The translations under genes were made by a program, and so were the position numbers. This document shows, piece after piece, positions 24,504-54,900 of a DNA stretch of 64,000 bases (its first letter is position 1; each line of letters opens with the position of its first letter). The notes under the pieces are model-generated. The model saw nothing but the letters and a program-made list of their open reading frames with translations, was not told the origin of the DNA and did not search any database. Location: NCBI RefSeq assembly GCF_003073045.1, contig NC_037596.1, positions 26,758,392 through 26,822,391 on the forward strand, written 5' to 3'. This stretch comes from Pomacea canaliculata. Taxonomy: Eukaryota > Mollusca > Gastropoda > Architaenioglossa > Ampullariidae.

Positions 24504-27500
24504 TCAGATGCTTACTGTGTGATACACATTGCCATGCTTATCCTCCATGAATGTGGTAATCTGCTGACCAGTATTTTCCACATTTCTGTTTGATGCTTTG
24601 CTTTCCAATCTCAGGATTCGTTCTCTGGCCTCATCAGGTGTTACAATTTCTACATTAGCTGAATTGAAGTCAACATCCAAAGTGCGTTTTTTACCTGACT
24701 TCTGAAATATATGCAAATTTGGGCGTCTGGCTTTCCCCTTGCTGGCAACAACTTTTCTTAAACCCTGAGAAGCATCCTTCGAGTTTTTTAGATGTACATT
24801 TGACTGCAGCACTTGGTAGACTCTGCCTTGTTGTGTCTTATCTGAACCCAGTGTAGTAGCCTGAATGTTGGTTACCGTACTAGGTTTCTCATGCAAAAGG
24901 CTTACGTCCACTCTATTATTTGCTGATCTAGCAGCCCTGTCAGCTGTGAGAACTGGCTGAGTATTCATGGTGCTCATCTCCTTTTGCATGTCTACTGACT
25001 TAATGCTAACAGGTGATGCAACAGCAACAGAGGGAACCATGAGAGCTGAGGCTATACCAGTTACATTGCTGCCTGCATCCTGCCTACCAGAGCTTACTGC
25101 TGTGGCTATGGAACCAGCAGAACTTGAATCCTTGGAAAGACCAGCATTAATGCCATAACCACGGGTTTTGCTGTGCTCTGATGGCATACAGCCAGGTTTT
25201 CGACTGGAATATGTTTTGAGGGAACTACTAAAACGAGAGGGCACGGGTGACCCACCTCTGCTTTAAAGACACGGTGCACAACCACAGATGGTCCACTCTC
25301 TTTTGCAGATGCACTTTTTGTGGAATGTTCATGAGAATGTTGTGCTGGCTGCTTTGAGCTGTTACTTGTAATAACTCCACCAGTCCTACCCACTTTAGCA
25401 TCTGATGTACCAACAGAAACTGCTCGCCCAAGAACTGGTGCACACAATGGAGACATCATAGGACCTGCAGGGTTGACAAGATGAACAGGAACTAAAGCTC
25501 TGCGACCATCTGCATTTTCAGTAGTCTGTACTGTACACCTTTCTGGAATGGTGCCTTGCGCATTCATAAGGGCTGTACCTGTTTTCTGTTGGTCTACTTG
25601 GATAGTACTGGCAACACGATGGCTATAAGGCTCACCAGCTGCACAAGAGGCAGCAGTCACCGCTGAAGAGAGGGGAACAATCGTATGATTTTCTTCTTGG
25701 GCTGATTTGGATGGCAGATATCCATGAAAAGCTCAAAATCATTTGCTGGTTTTAAGGGACCCCCAGCTGCTTGAACTGCACAATCCACCATGAGAGAACC
25801 AGTTTTTGATGTTAGTGCAGGAGGCTTTCCTTGAAGACGCTGAAGATGAGGTGAAAGGGCATCTGCATTAGGATCAAGGTCATCTACATGCCGTTTCAGA
25901 GGAAGCAGCCTCACAGGGATGCAAAAGGGATTTATGGTAAAGAGTGGGGGCTTCTTCAGTGGAATGCGCCATTGGTGTATGCGTTTGCGTCCCCGCCTTT
26001 TTTTGTTGATGGTCTTCTCTTTCTCCTGGCATCTGCTCTCTCCTTCAAACACATTATTTGCAACTACATCACCCAACATCTGTGATGCATCATCTTCTGC
26101 CAAGGAACCTATGGAGGCCTCTCCATTTTGACGAGTCTCTAAAGAGTGGGAAACTCCTGGTTGACTGGCTGATGTCTGAAATGCTGCCGTTTCACTATCC
26201 AGGTTACAAGATCTTGAGATTATTGATTCTTGTTGGCCTTCCATGCATTTTGCTTTTTGAAGATCTGAGAAATCTGTAAACAAAACAACATACTAATCAT
26301 TTTGCACATCCATATATATACCAAATCACACTGCCATTATTAAGAACATTTGTTAGGATGTGCTTGCACACGTACACACACAGATACATACATTTTTTGT
26401 AACGTGCCACAAGAAAACAATCCACTCTTGCAATACTTGGAGTTACAAGAACAAAGGTGAGAGCATGGTGCAAACATCTGCTGGTACATAATGGCCAAGT
26501 ATTCATGAAGGTTAAAAAAGTAAAAACAAAACAAAGTCCAAGGCATGTAAATGTACCATACCATTAACAAGTGCTTTGCGAATGCGTGCTAAGTTGTCTT
26601 CAAGACTGCCGCAGGCATATTTATGGTTCAGCATTTTGTACTTCCAGCACATCACTTTTCTCTGCAGCGTGGTGTCAGAGACTCGCAAAACATCACCAAC
26701 ACTGTGGATAAGATCTAAGATGACGGCACTCTCTGTTCATTTAAAAAAAAGCAAATGCAACTCAAATACAAAAATCTTGGCAACAATTAAAAAAAAAAGA
26801 TCTAAAGCCTTACTCACACTCTTTTCTATATCACTTAAAGATAAAAGGGCTTTGCCCTCATGTTGCTATTTCTAATTTTGGAAATGTGTCATCTGTGTCT
26901 CCAATGAAATTATTTCAATTTGGGTTTTTAAAAACCATATAAAACTGACCCAAGTGGGCATCTTTAAAACAAAAACTCTGTAGCGGGATAGAAAACACAC
27001 CAGAAAACAATCGTTTATAATAACATTGCTTAAAGTCTATTTCCTGATTCCCACTGAAAGAAAACTTAGAAAAAGAAAAAACAAAACAAACATGTTATTT
27101 CTCTTATTAAATATGAGAAGCAAAAGTCCAGTCTCAAATGAAAATGATTGTGTAAGATTATTTTTATAAAGGACAACAGTACTTATTTTTCATTTAAAGC
27201 AATAATCAGTTCAAAACCAAGACTGTAAATGGCTATGTGCTCAATTACAATAAGCTGTATGATGTCATGTTGACTGACAAATTGCCTTTCAAACGTGTCA
27301 ACTATTCATGAATTTGTAATACTGATGACAAGCTCAGGACAAGCATTTGGGCCAGTTTACTTTCTATTAGCAATTGCGAAAGTAATATTACCCAGTGAAG
27401 TAAGTGTTGGAAGCTGAGGTTTGTCAGCTATAACAGCTGCAATGTAACGATATAATTTACGGTAGTTGGGCTCTAGGTGTGGTGCAGTGGATTCTGGCAA

Positions 27501-30415
27501 ATCAGAAAAATGGCTGATGATGGAAAAGACCTGCAGCAGAAAGACATTTCATTTATCATCCAAATGTACATTAAGCAGATTGGGCACAGTCTTTAATATT
27601 TTCAGTGAAGATTATTTAACAAAGAGAAAACACTTTCATTCTAAAGCTTTTTACATAAAACAATAGTTTAAAAATCAAGTACTATCTCGAGTATGAAAAT
27701 AAACTGTTTGTCACAAGTAGCTTACCTGTGACAGTAATTTGGAAAAGTCTTCTTGTTCATAATAAACTAGCTCAGAACACAAATCCAGCCAGTTCTGCGG
27801 AAAGAAAAATTTCTTGAATGTAATTTCAACCACCATCTCATTTCACTTTGTCTAGATTTAAGATATTTAGCTATAAAATCTGTTGCATTTAACAACAATG
27901 TATTAATACAGAAATGATTATATGGCAACAACCAAAACCATGATAATTAAACAATTTTTTTTCATGTCATAGCAAAGTTTAATAAATACAACTTTCTTAA
28001 AATATTTTGTCTACGTAAGTGTTGGATCCAAAGAATTTATTTTTAAAAAAAATCACTTTAGGGCCTGCATTATTGACTACATGTACTGAAAATATATAAT
28101 CTGTCAAAACTGTAGTTAAAAACAAACTTATAAATACCATAAACCCTTACCTCTATAGGAGCTTTGGTTATAGGCTGCTCTCTCTTTACTGCAATATTAT
28201 ATATACATTGCTAAATTTGATGGGTATTTCGAATAGCAACAAAACTGATCAAAAAAGCAACTGCAAATCTATGAGTATTAAAGTAACAATTTCATTTACC
28301 ATTCTTGAGCAAATTTTTTTATGAAATCTTCAGAAAAATGTTTTTCCAATTATCCTTTTACATGAAAAAAGCAAAGTGCATAAAACAAAGTATCTTAAAA
28401 TATGCACAGCTTTTAAAGTCTTTCTTGACATCCATGAATTCAATACATGACCAGCCCTGTCCTCATGCATATGTGTGGACATGCACATGCAAACACACAA
28501 ATGTGCGTAATATGATGAATAAAACTTACTTTTAGCAAGGTTAGACCCTTTCAAGATTTTCAGAAAGTCTTGAATCTGTTGACAAAGCAGTGATTGTTAG
28601 CCTGTTACATACTATTTCTTTATCTAAAATAGTTTATGCCTACACTTGTTACTTTTGTAAATGTGAAGAAAAACTTACAGAAATACTTAAATACAGAACA
28701 TCAGCACTGAATGTGACACTTAGAAATAGGAATGGCAACATTGATGAGGTGAAGTCGGAGTGAGTGAGGAAGATGAGTAAGAATGCCTTTGGTTTTGTTG
28801 TCACCAAGTTGAGATTTCTCATCCAGGAGCTGAGTAAGAAAAATATGCCTGACTCAGCTTATAGTTCATTCAGAATTTCAAGAAGAGTGCTTTCAGTTCT
28901 GGGGTACTGTTGGTGGATTGAAAGAGAATTAGCAAGTTGTTAAGTGGGTAGCCAGCTCATAAAGAACAGTATTTTCTAAGAGTTTACACAAGAAAGAGCT
29001 GCCTAGAAATACACTTTCTGATGGCTAACTGAAGTTGTCTTATCTGAACATTGAGTAGAGACTAATGACTGCTACAGTAAAAAAACATTCAAAGGCAAAG
29101 AAATTGCACAAGTGTTTAACAAGTGCATCAAGTCAGGCTGTAGTCATTGGTCTTTATCCGATATGCTTACAAATAAGTAAATGCGGCTAGATTTTGGTTT
29201 GATCACATCCAAAAGCAATTACTTAAGAGAAACCCGTTGTGCAGCTCTGCATCACTATGTTAAGATGTACATTTAAGTGCTATGCCTTTAGATTTTTTTT
29301 CATATTTCCCTTTACTCAGCCATATTATAATAAACCTTAACCTATTTCATATACAAAGAAGAATGTATCTTACCTCTGCCTTTGATTTGGTGGGAACCAT
29401 ACGACACAAACTGTTCAAATCTTCATGAGAATATCTGAGAATTTGATGTTAAAAATAAATAATAATAGCAAAATTTGTAAAGCGCATACTCACACTCCTC
29501 AGGAGTATGCTCTTTGCGCTTAAGAACAAGAACAAAACAAGGTCAGCATACGAAGGACAGGAACACAAACAAATAACATGAGCTATAAAACAATAAACAA
29601 CCGTACTAAACAAAGAATAAAATCAAAATACCGAAAACACAAGGAGGAAGCAACTAACAAGAATAAGAGCTGAGTAACCATCATCTCCTTAATGACAGTG
29701 CAACAAACTGTACCTCTTTTTCAAAGAATATGCTTAATTTGTTTGATGCATTCAGATATCATATTAAGAGCTTTTACTCTGTTAAGCACACATATGGCAA
29801 AGACAGCAATGCCAATATCTGTTGTCTTTACAACACATTATTAGGAGAATGGCTGATATCTTAAGCACACATATGGCAAAGACAGGATTGCAAATATCTA
29901 TTGTCTTTCCAACACATTATTTGGTGAATGGCTGATATCTTGAACAAAAACTTTGTCTGTCTGTCACTTAAAAAAAGTGGAATTAATACTTTTCGGGGGT
30001 TTAAGATTTTACTAAAATGTGCTAGATTGGTGTATACTTGATTCAAATAAAGGTAATAGCCAAAAAATAAGGTAACTTCCTTGATATTAACTCCATGCAT
30101 TAACAGGCTTAAAATTTTATGTAAAAATGATAGTATTTAGGCTCTCAAAACAAATCATGTTGTCATAAGCAATACATGGGATTAACCATTTTAAAGTAAA
30201 GCCAAGTGTGTTAACAATTCTTTGATATTTTCTTTGATATTACACATTTAATCCAGCCACTGTCACCTTTTTAAGCCATCCAACAAAAGTTTCTGCTCCT
30301 TTATTGACCATCTCAGTTTTGAAGGCATGGATCTAGCCACTCCACTTCCCAAACCTCGGCCTCTGCCTCTGCCTCGACCTCGACCTCTACGTCTTCCAGA
30401 AGGTTCCTCATTCAT
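24504..30415 (-). CDS. snRNA-activating protein complex subunit 2 (SNAPC2-like), 8 coding exons, two frame breaks
   Basis: Subunit of the SNAPc/PTF complex that binds the proximal sequence element of snRNA gene promoters for pol II and pol III. Exons, reading down the minus strand: 30267-30415, 29374-29434, 28530-28575, 28151-28188, 27726-27794, 27392-27530, 26562-26732, 24504-26273. All junction phases agree. ATG 30415 follows an in-frame TAG, and an acceptor-like TTTAG just upstream suggests a separate 5'UTR exon. The protein opens with an RG-rich stretch (RRRGRGRGRGRGRG), then a SANT-like segment (LRWSIKEQKLLLDGLKR), then IQDFLKILKG, APIENWLDLCSELV, SAVILDLIHSVGDVL and INPFCIPVRLLPL, each matching blocks of vertebrate SNAPC2 in order. 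A serine/alanine-rich tail of roughly 490 residues follows, much longer than the human protein (334 aa in total). The tail needs one-base corrections near 25674 and 25246, both in C runs; without them translation stops at about 25657, shortly after the conserved block. Confidence 0.8.
29451..29690 (-). mobile_element. SINE/LINE 3' portion, antisense in SNAPC2 locus
   Basis: On the minus strand it ends ATGCGCTTTACAAATTTTGC followed by ATTATTATT, and upstream carries CTTAAGCGCAAAGAGCATAC with a short hairpin (CATACTCCTGAGGAGTGTG). The ending resembles the tails at 16255, 22123 and 62235. It lies in the intron between coding exons 1 and 2 of SNAPC2, in the same orientation as that gene. Confidence 0.55.
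29782..29940. repeat. Tandem duplication, 2 x 79 bp
   Basis: Two adjacent copies begin TTAAGCACACATATGGCAAA at 29782 and 29861 and end GGCTGATATCTT. They differ at only about nine positions. Located in the first coding intron of SNAPC2. Confidence 0.9.
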
Positions 30416-31129
30416 TTCTGCTGGCAGCTAAATTTCCAGTAAATCAGACAAATTCTGGAGAAAAAAAAATCTACATGGGAAATAACGTTTTTATCACTTT
30501 TATTCCCATAAACAAAAACAATCCATGCATCCACACAGATTTTACTCAAACTATACATCTTAAAACAAAATATTGCATATCAAATGTATTCACTATTTCT
30601 TTCGGTTTTGGCATATAATTAAATGATTCTCAACAGATAAAAATAAGTCTTAACATGTTTCAGTACATTTCTTATGGTTTTATTCTGAAGGTATCAGGAA
30701 TCAATAAGATTATACAATTGTGGGTAATGCTATTAATCCACAAACTAATATCCCTATATACGTCCCTGATTAATCTCTCTGCAAAAATGATAGATTATAT
30801 TATTGATCCCTGACAAATTAGTGAAGTCAAATAATGCGTGAAAATATGTAGAATTAGAAATCTACTTCTTGCCATTAATTTGACATTTAAAATTATCTTT
30901 GTTTTATTAAATCATAAAATAGTTTACATACATTATTGCTAAAATAATACATTGACTAGTTCACTTGTTTAAAAGAACATTAATAAAAATATGAATAATG
31001 ACTGGCATGTAAAAATTCATTGAACAACTGGTCAGAGAACTTATTTCTTTCTGCTTCGCGAAGTTTCAGAGTCAGCGGCTCCCACTTTCTTTTTTTCAAT
31101 TCACTGAAGTGTGTAAGCGCGTAACAAAC

Positions 31130-31750
31130 CTCGTGCCTCCTTTTGAAACTCGTTGTGCACAATCAATCTAATTGATAAATACAAGTTAAGAAGAATAATT
31201 AATCCCATGAAAACATTACATCTAATTCATATAAATTACATTCACATAAACGGCAAGCACTCTAGTATTTTCAGCTGAAGATGAATATCGCTGAAGTGAC
31301 GAGCAACACCCAAGCGATGACGTTTTGCACATAACGTGTATGCAGTCGCTGCGGAGACGATCGATAATTTCCGTAAAGCTACGGCAGCTCAGACGCAGCA
31401 TGCTGATTGGTCAACGAAGATGTCCGAGTCATATTTCGCTAATACATCCCCCATCATAGCACGGAACTGAACAGCCATTGGAAACAACATACAAACCTGT
31501 AAATTTGATAGTTCTTGTTTCATCTGCCTGTGATGAGTGGACTCTTTTGGTATACACTAAGTTTTCTACTTTCCCAAAGACACCGCCTTTACCTCAGATG
31601 CCCAAGGGAAGAGGCATCCTTGTTTCCCACGGTGGAATAATTTTGTGAAATATACTTCGTGATCGACCCTGGTTTCTCTTGAAATGTAACAGATCCCGTT
31701 GGATTACAGAGCGGAAGTGGGACTGATTTGAGAACTGAGTCGGGACTATA
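31130..31750. promoter_or_regulatory. Divergent promoter region between SNAPC2 (-) and GSK3 (+)
   Basis: The two start codons are 1.3 kb apart and face away from each other. 31300-31500 is richer in CG dinucleotides than its surroundings and holds two ATTGG (reverse CCAAT) boxes at 31406-31410 and 31477-31481 and a TGACG half-site near 31318. A candidate SNAPC2 5'UTR donor (GAG|GTTTGT on the minus strand) sits at 31130. No clear TATA box for either side, as expected for a housekeeping pair. Use as a bidirectional promoter is inferred. Confidence 0.55.
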
Positions 31751-48157
<16,407 letters not shown>

Positions 48158-51100
48158 TAAGAGCAAGTCTTTTAGCAAAACAACTCCACCCCAGTTCCCT
48201 TCTTCAGCCAGCCAACTGTCATGTTTAGATCATTGCTGCTTTTTTTTTTTTTTTTTTTTGAAAGTGCGGTTGTTGTTTTTTTTTTAAATTTTAGTGATTT
48301 GACATCCAGGTTAGGACACAACTGTCTTAACACATCAGCATACAGTTACTTTGCAGGGATATGGCAAGTTTCTTTTTTAATGTGTTTAAAAGATTGAGGC
48401 AAAGACTCGACAAAAGAGGAAATTAAGCATTGGAAAAGAGCTTGCAGTAGGCTGTGGGAACAGCAGATTGTACTTTAACGAGATGACTGCCTAACAATGT
48501 GAGCTTTGCGCAGAAGTGTGAGGAAGCAACTGCCAGAAACTGATTCATTTGTACACCCTCCACTTCCTTCCAACCTCATTTGATTTTTTTTTTTTTTTTT
48601 TTTTACCCAAGCACAATTTCTTTAGTGTTGTGTTCTGTTGGTGTGCAAGCTGTGATTAGAATTTTGCCCCCACCCCCACATTTTTTTTTTTTTTTTTTTT
48701 TGCAAGGGGTTTGGGGTAATGATTAAGGAAGTGTATTTTGTGAAAGTGATCAGGGAGTGCTCCACCTGTTTTTCACATTTTCTATGACGACATTCTTTGG
48801 CTTTCTAACCACCATCTTTATCCTGTGATTTTGTAGTGTTACCATGGATTTCAGGGAAAGAAATTCAGTCACATTTCTCCCCAATGGTAGAGATTTCTTA
48901 TTATCTTGTTCCTCACTTGCTGCATGGTCAGTTCTGTCCTCTGTTTTGGTTCTATTTGATAGCGGATGTCTTGCAGAGAGAGCTTTGGTTCATGTTGACT
49001 ACAGAATTCATTATATTTGCAATTGTAGTGATAGAATGTAGGGAGTGATTTGGTGCAAGAATGAATTAGGCTAATTTCTAGGACTGACTGGATTGGCAGA
49101 AATTCCATATAGAAAAAACCAGTTTTATATTTGGATTTGTTTTCTCTTGGCCTTTTTTTTCCTCGCTCTCTCTTTGTACCATACTTATCTTGTTGCCCTA
49201 TTTATTAACGGAAAACTTGCAAAAAGATGTCTATTACTTTATCAGAATGCATTAAGTGAACTAACTGTATGCTCTTTTCAGAAGAGAGTTATCTTTGCTC
49301 TTTTTTTATGTGTTGAGAAGGTGTTAACTCATCACCAATAAATGCAGATCTAGATGTTGAATAGTTGAGGAGAGGTGTCATTGAATTATGAAGCTGCATT
49401 TTGAAGTCCGCTGGATTTTTTTCTTTCAGCTGTAATAAGCATTGGAGTGCATGTGTGTGTGCATAAATGCACATTTCTTCTAAGCCAGTAAGAGCTATTT
49501 CAAATGGAGTGTGCTGGAAGAGCAACAGGAAGAGTTAGCTGTTCTTGTGTTAAAGAGCTGTAAAGACATACTTTGTAGTGTGAAGACAAATATTACTATG
49601 TCAGTACGACTTTGTACTTTCAACCAGTTTATGTTGCCCAGGATTCTTTGGGTACTGTACTTTTGGATAACTTGGGTGTTCATATGATGGATAAGTGTAT
49701 AGCAATGGTCTATTTTGGTGTGCAAGCGAGTTTTTAATGCCATTTTTAAAAATACATTAATTGGTCAGAATGCATTATAATATGTAGCATTGTCTTGTTT
49801 GCCACTTCTGTACTCTCTATTAAAATTTGCTTTGGGTGTGAAGATTATTAAGCGTCATCTCAGCAACTTAACATTTTAAATGCCACTGTTTGTGCAGAAA
49901 TGGCAAAGAAATAATCTCATTTTGTCAGTGATGGATTTTTTTTTTTTTTTTTGGGTGGGTTTTCGAGTGCGAAAATTAAACTACTTAGAACGAAAGAAAA
50001 CAAGGTTATTGGAAACAGATCATTTTATATTTGTGCTTATTGATTGCAGATATGACAGTTCAATGCACTGTATGAAACATTTCCCTCCTATATTCTTTTC
50101 ATTCCTTTTACATTTATGAACCTAACCACCACTTTTTATCCTGCCTGTCCCAAAATGTTTAGTTTTGTAAAACTAGTCTATTAGGTAGCAGCAGATAGAA
50201 ATTGACAGAAGTAGAGTTACTAATTCTGCTTTGTCAGCTGGGGAATATTGTGTGCATGGGGTATTGTGTATGCATATTTGTTGAAAACAGACTTGTTATC
50301 TTCTGAAAGAATTAGCATTTGTGTTTTAATTGATAGTTGGATTTGTGAGTCTTGTTGTAGGTACACTGCAGTGGCCTCCTTTCTCTCTCATTTGTGAGTA
50401 AATTGGTGCAAGTGTTTTGTAGTGTCTGAGAGTCCTTTGCAATATAATGGTTCCAATTGTTAAATGGTTACAATTCCCTTTGTCTTTTATTTATGATGTG
50501 ATTTATTGCTCCCGATGTTGGAATCTTTTAAAAACAACTTGATTTTTCAAAATTAGATTCTATCTTGTGTATATTTTTTGCAGGGAACTGGTTGTTTTTC
50601 TCAAAGTAACTTAAGAAATGTCCAAGAAGTTATTTCCTACACAAGTCAGTAGTGCTGAGTCCAAGAAAGAATTTGCTTATCTTTATAAGACAGTACGTTT
50701 TATAGGCAATGATGGGTGGAGTCTTAGAGGATTTTTCCAAACCACAATTCCATGTGCTTGTGCTAATGAAATCAGAAGAGATGTTTAACCCAGAGGAAAT
50801 AACACATGGCCTACGCTTTAACAGGTCGGAGTAAAATGTTTAAAATGAAACCTGTTGCAGTAGTGTCCAGAAAATCTAGAAGAATGCATTCTAGGACATG
50901 GTCATGTTGATGGACATGTATATGGGGCTTATGCATAACTAGGACGTCTGAAGAATTGACAGTGTCAAGAAACAGGAGAGATCAAAAGCTGGTGCAGATG
51001 CCTATGGGAGGGATGGGGGGCTAGGCATATTTATCAGGGTATGTCTTGTGATCATGCCTGCTTCTCTGCTATTGAAACAAAGTGTCAGTAATTAGCAGCA

Positions 51101-51985
51101 GATATTGTCATCACATATTTATTGATGGTTTGTATGGAAGAATGAGTGAGCGCTTGATCTGATGTTTCCTATTGGTAGAAAAGCAATGGGTGTGAGTAGA
51201 GACATCAAAGCCTTCCCCCTCCTCTCTCCTCAGCACATAGACCCCCTTTTTAAAAATAAATTCCTAAAATTTCATCTTGAGCAGAAATTGTTTCACTTAA
51301 GGTAATTTCCTGCTTGCTTACTCATACCCTGGCATATGCAAATATGATGTGCACATTTTTCATTTCTGTGGTTTTGGGGGTACATGTATAAACATAGTGT
51401 ACCAAGGCAGTGTCACTGAATGTGGAGAGGGCGCTCCTGGCTGACTTGAATTTTTTTTTTGGTTTTGTTTTATGAAGATATCAGTGGGGTGGTGATTTTT
51501 CTGTTTGCTTTTTAATCCCTACCTTTATTTTACTCACGTTTTAGATCCCAAGGAGTGTATGGGAGGTTTCATATCTGTATGACTAAATGTGACAGATCTG
51601 TGGGCATGGTCATCAGTCAAAACTGGCTGAGAAATGTTTTAAGTCGCGTTATAGGCATGCGCACAACAGATGCACTGTTGTGTACCCTAAGGGGCAGGTG
51701 CACACTTTCTACAAAGAAAAGGGTTCAGTTTTAACAGTTTTATAGATGGCAGGGTTGTTTGTTTTTTGTTTTTTTTTTTTTTTTCCTTGCAAGTATCAAT
51801 AAGGGCATGTGGAAAGGCTTTTGAGTCCTCATATCTTTGTTTTCCAAATTTCAGCATTCATTTGATTTTACAAAAGAGCCTCACCACACAAATGACGTTT
51901 TATTTTAGATTCTAGATGGTCTTTGTATGTAACAGTGTAATATATGAGATTCGGTAAATAAAAAAACGTTCACAGATTGACACAT
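48158..51985 (+). other. Probable GSK3 3'UTR with poly(A) signal at 51957-51962
   Basis: About 3.8 kb without recognisable coding sequence, rich in T tracts and TTTGT elements. AATAAA within GGTAAATAAAAAAACG at 51957-51962, followed by a GT-rich stretch (TGCTGTGTCC), makes a good end. Earlier AATAAA copies, e.g. near 49337, could give shorter forms. Long 3'UTRs are usual for GSK3B. Confidence 0.5.
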
Positions 51986-54900
51986 GCTGTGTCCTTTCCG
52001 TTCTGTACATATTCTTGTGCATGTATATTTGCTGCACGGATCTTGTAAATTGGTGGTTTTGGGGAATGCTTCAGTCATACCTTTTTGTAATGCATGTATG
52101 AATGTGACGGTTGACCATCACAAAGCGAGAAACATCTCAAATCTTTGGAATCGAACACCTTTCTCCAACATGGTATATTTCCCCTTGCCTGCCACCTTTT
52201 TTGCAGCACACACAGACTCCGATTACCATTTGATTATTGTACAAAGTATTGGTGTGTAAACTTCGCCAGTGCATAGTTCCTGTAAACCAGCAGAGATGAA
52301 TGGATGATGAACAAAATGTTAATCTTTTCATTGTGACCTATGTGCAAAAGGGACAGATACATGGCAAGTTTGATTTCTCACTTATATGTGAATGGTATTG
52401 ATGTTTCACTGAGATAGCGAATAGAAAAAGTTCTGAAATGAATGATTTATTTGTATGTTTTTAATTGGAGAGAATGCTGCATGTTTTCTATATTAGGGTT
52501 GTTAATTGCAATGTTTTTCTTTCGCTTTAATATCCACCCAAAAAAGTGTCATTTCCAGATACAAGTCATTAGTTCCCCATTCCAAGATGCCTTTATTAAA
52601 TTTTGATGGGTCTTGCAGCCAGTTTTACTATGCACAAACTAGTCATGTGATTTACAAACAGAGAAATTTTATTTTTAAAAGAGCATGTTTAACTCTCTGT
52701 ATATGGCCTCATGGATTTCGAAAATATCTTGAACCTCATCTATAAAATGCCACTCTGTTTTAAAACATAAAAGTTATTTTATTACTTTAGGGGTACTTAA
52801 AAATGTTTGAAAATTTATATAATTGGACTTAAGTACAAAAAAGTTTCAGAATATTAAAGTACAATAAAGAGAAAAAAAGGAGACAAAAGATCACTTGCCT
52901 TCCTTCCCATTAGCTATCATTGTGCGTACAAATTGTTTTTGCTGTTTAGTGGTGAAATGCTGATTTTGAGTCCGAAGTGTAAAGTTTCTATAAAGAGGAT
53001 GAGTCTTTTGTAGTTTCTTATAAAAATGATAACAAGGGAAGATAATTATAATGGAATCTAAATCATGTGACCACTAATTGTGACTAAAAAATGTAAGCTG
53101 TACTTTTCCTTAATAATGTCTTGGAGTATATTCCACTAATGTTTATGAAGCGTACCTTCTAATTTTTATAGTGATTTCGTTTTTACGAGTTTTTATTAAT
53201 GTTTATTTAACCGTCTCATTTGGATTTTCAGATACACCCTTTGTGTAGCAACTCTGTATTCAAAAGGTAAATAAAATTTAAAGGAACAAAATTTAAATAT
53301 CCTGTAAAAAATTTAATATTTAAAATATTAGAAATGCTTTAGTTTGAAGCAGAAGACAGTTCCATTCATGCTACCCCATTACTTTAGTAGTTATGCCAAA
53401 ATATATTAGTAAAAATGTGTCTATATAGCTCATTTTCTTTTTACATTTTATACCTTGAAAGTTAAGTCCGTTTTCTTTATCAGCGAAACTATATTATCTC
53501 TGCATTTACGAAGAAATTTATTGTTACAACCAAAATCAAAGTAATGAAGGAAACAAAGCATCTTTGGAGAGCAATATTTATAGTAAACGGGAATAAAATT
53601 TAGAAATATTCGGTATTCTATAGACAACTGCATGCATTTTAACCTTTTTGTGTTAAAAATCTATGGTATGAATTAAGGGAAGGAACTGCGGTTTCCACCC
53701 ACCCACAGGATTGCTGACCTTGGCATTTCAAGCCAGCGCTGATTGCAAGGTTACCATCTGAAATGAGTTGATCCTGAGCCATGTAAATACCAATATATTT
53801 CAGAACAAATATATTCTGGGACACTTCAGGCAACTGTAAGATGTATTGATTTTGTATTCCTTTTTCTACCCGATTAATGCTGCTGCTGCTGCATGATCAC
53901 CGCTTCATTTTAAAATACTGAACAATTTCAGAAATGGCTTCTGCCATGTAGGTTATGTTTATGAAGCATGTTTACCCAAACTGTTACACTGCCTGAGCTG
54001 GGTAGATTGGCTAACTAGAGATAGTAGTTAAAACTTGGGATTCATGGATGTGGATACCTCAATGGTTATGCCAGCCAGTATTAGGTGTCATCTTGCAAGG
54101 ACATACACCAAGGGGGGAAAAAAAAAAGACCTAATAAAGTGAAAGATAAAATGGTACAGAGCTATTCCTTAATACGTAATGTGAGTGTAGCAGATGCCAT
54201 AAAAATAACTTTCTGGATGAAAATATTTTATGCATCTGCTTTGTATAAGTTTTATACCTCACCCTCTGGCCCAAAAACAAGTGTAGTGATTCTTTTTTTT
54301 GGGGGGGAATTCTCACTATGCCAGAAAACTTCGCCTCTTTAGTGGACATGAATCTGTTGACTATTGACTTCACCAGCTGGGTAATCAATTTTACCTATGT
54401 ATAATACAGCGATCTATAGCCAAAAGCCTGGAACTCATCCGTGCTTAACACAAACTACAAAAGAAAGATAAAAATCATGGGGCTCTCTCACTGCAGTTAA
54501 CGAAAGACTTTGTCATTGCTCCACTGAATTAAATCTTTAAAGACCAAGGTGTTGACCTAGTACAGTTAAAATCTACAGGTTGTAAAGGTGTTTTTTTCAA
54601 TGCAGAACACAGAAATCATCAATCAGTAACGACGAATGTGTGTTTAGCATCGTGTATGCCATTAATGAGGATGCATCTGGAGATTGTTCTTTCAAATCAC
54701 CCTGCTGCCCCCTTTTGTAACAATGACATTTCTTTTTAGCAATCAAGCATTTTCACTTCCAAACAAATAAAAAGTACAACTCAAACCTTTGCATGCATAT
54801 CTGTCTAATCATCACGTCCATGAAGTCTCCTAAACTTTACATTTTCAGGATGGCTTGACCCAAAATACACTTAGTAAAGATCATGACCTCTTTCTGAAAA

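Noticed and set aside
25657-25680. Programmed ribosomal frameshift in SNAPC2
   Set aside because: No slippery heptamer or downstream pseudoknot is evident, and a lost C in a C run explains the break more simply.
24967-26279. Plus-strand frames of 63-73 codons
   Set aside because: Antisense shadows of the long SNAPC2 tail exon.
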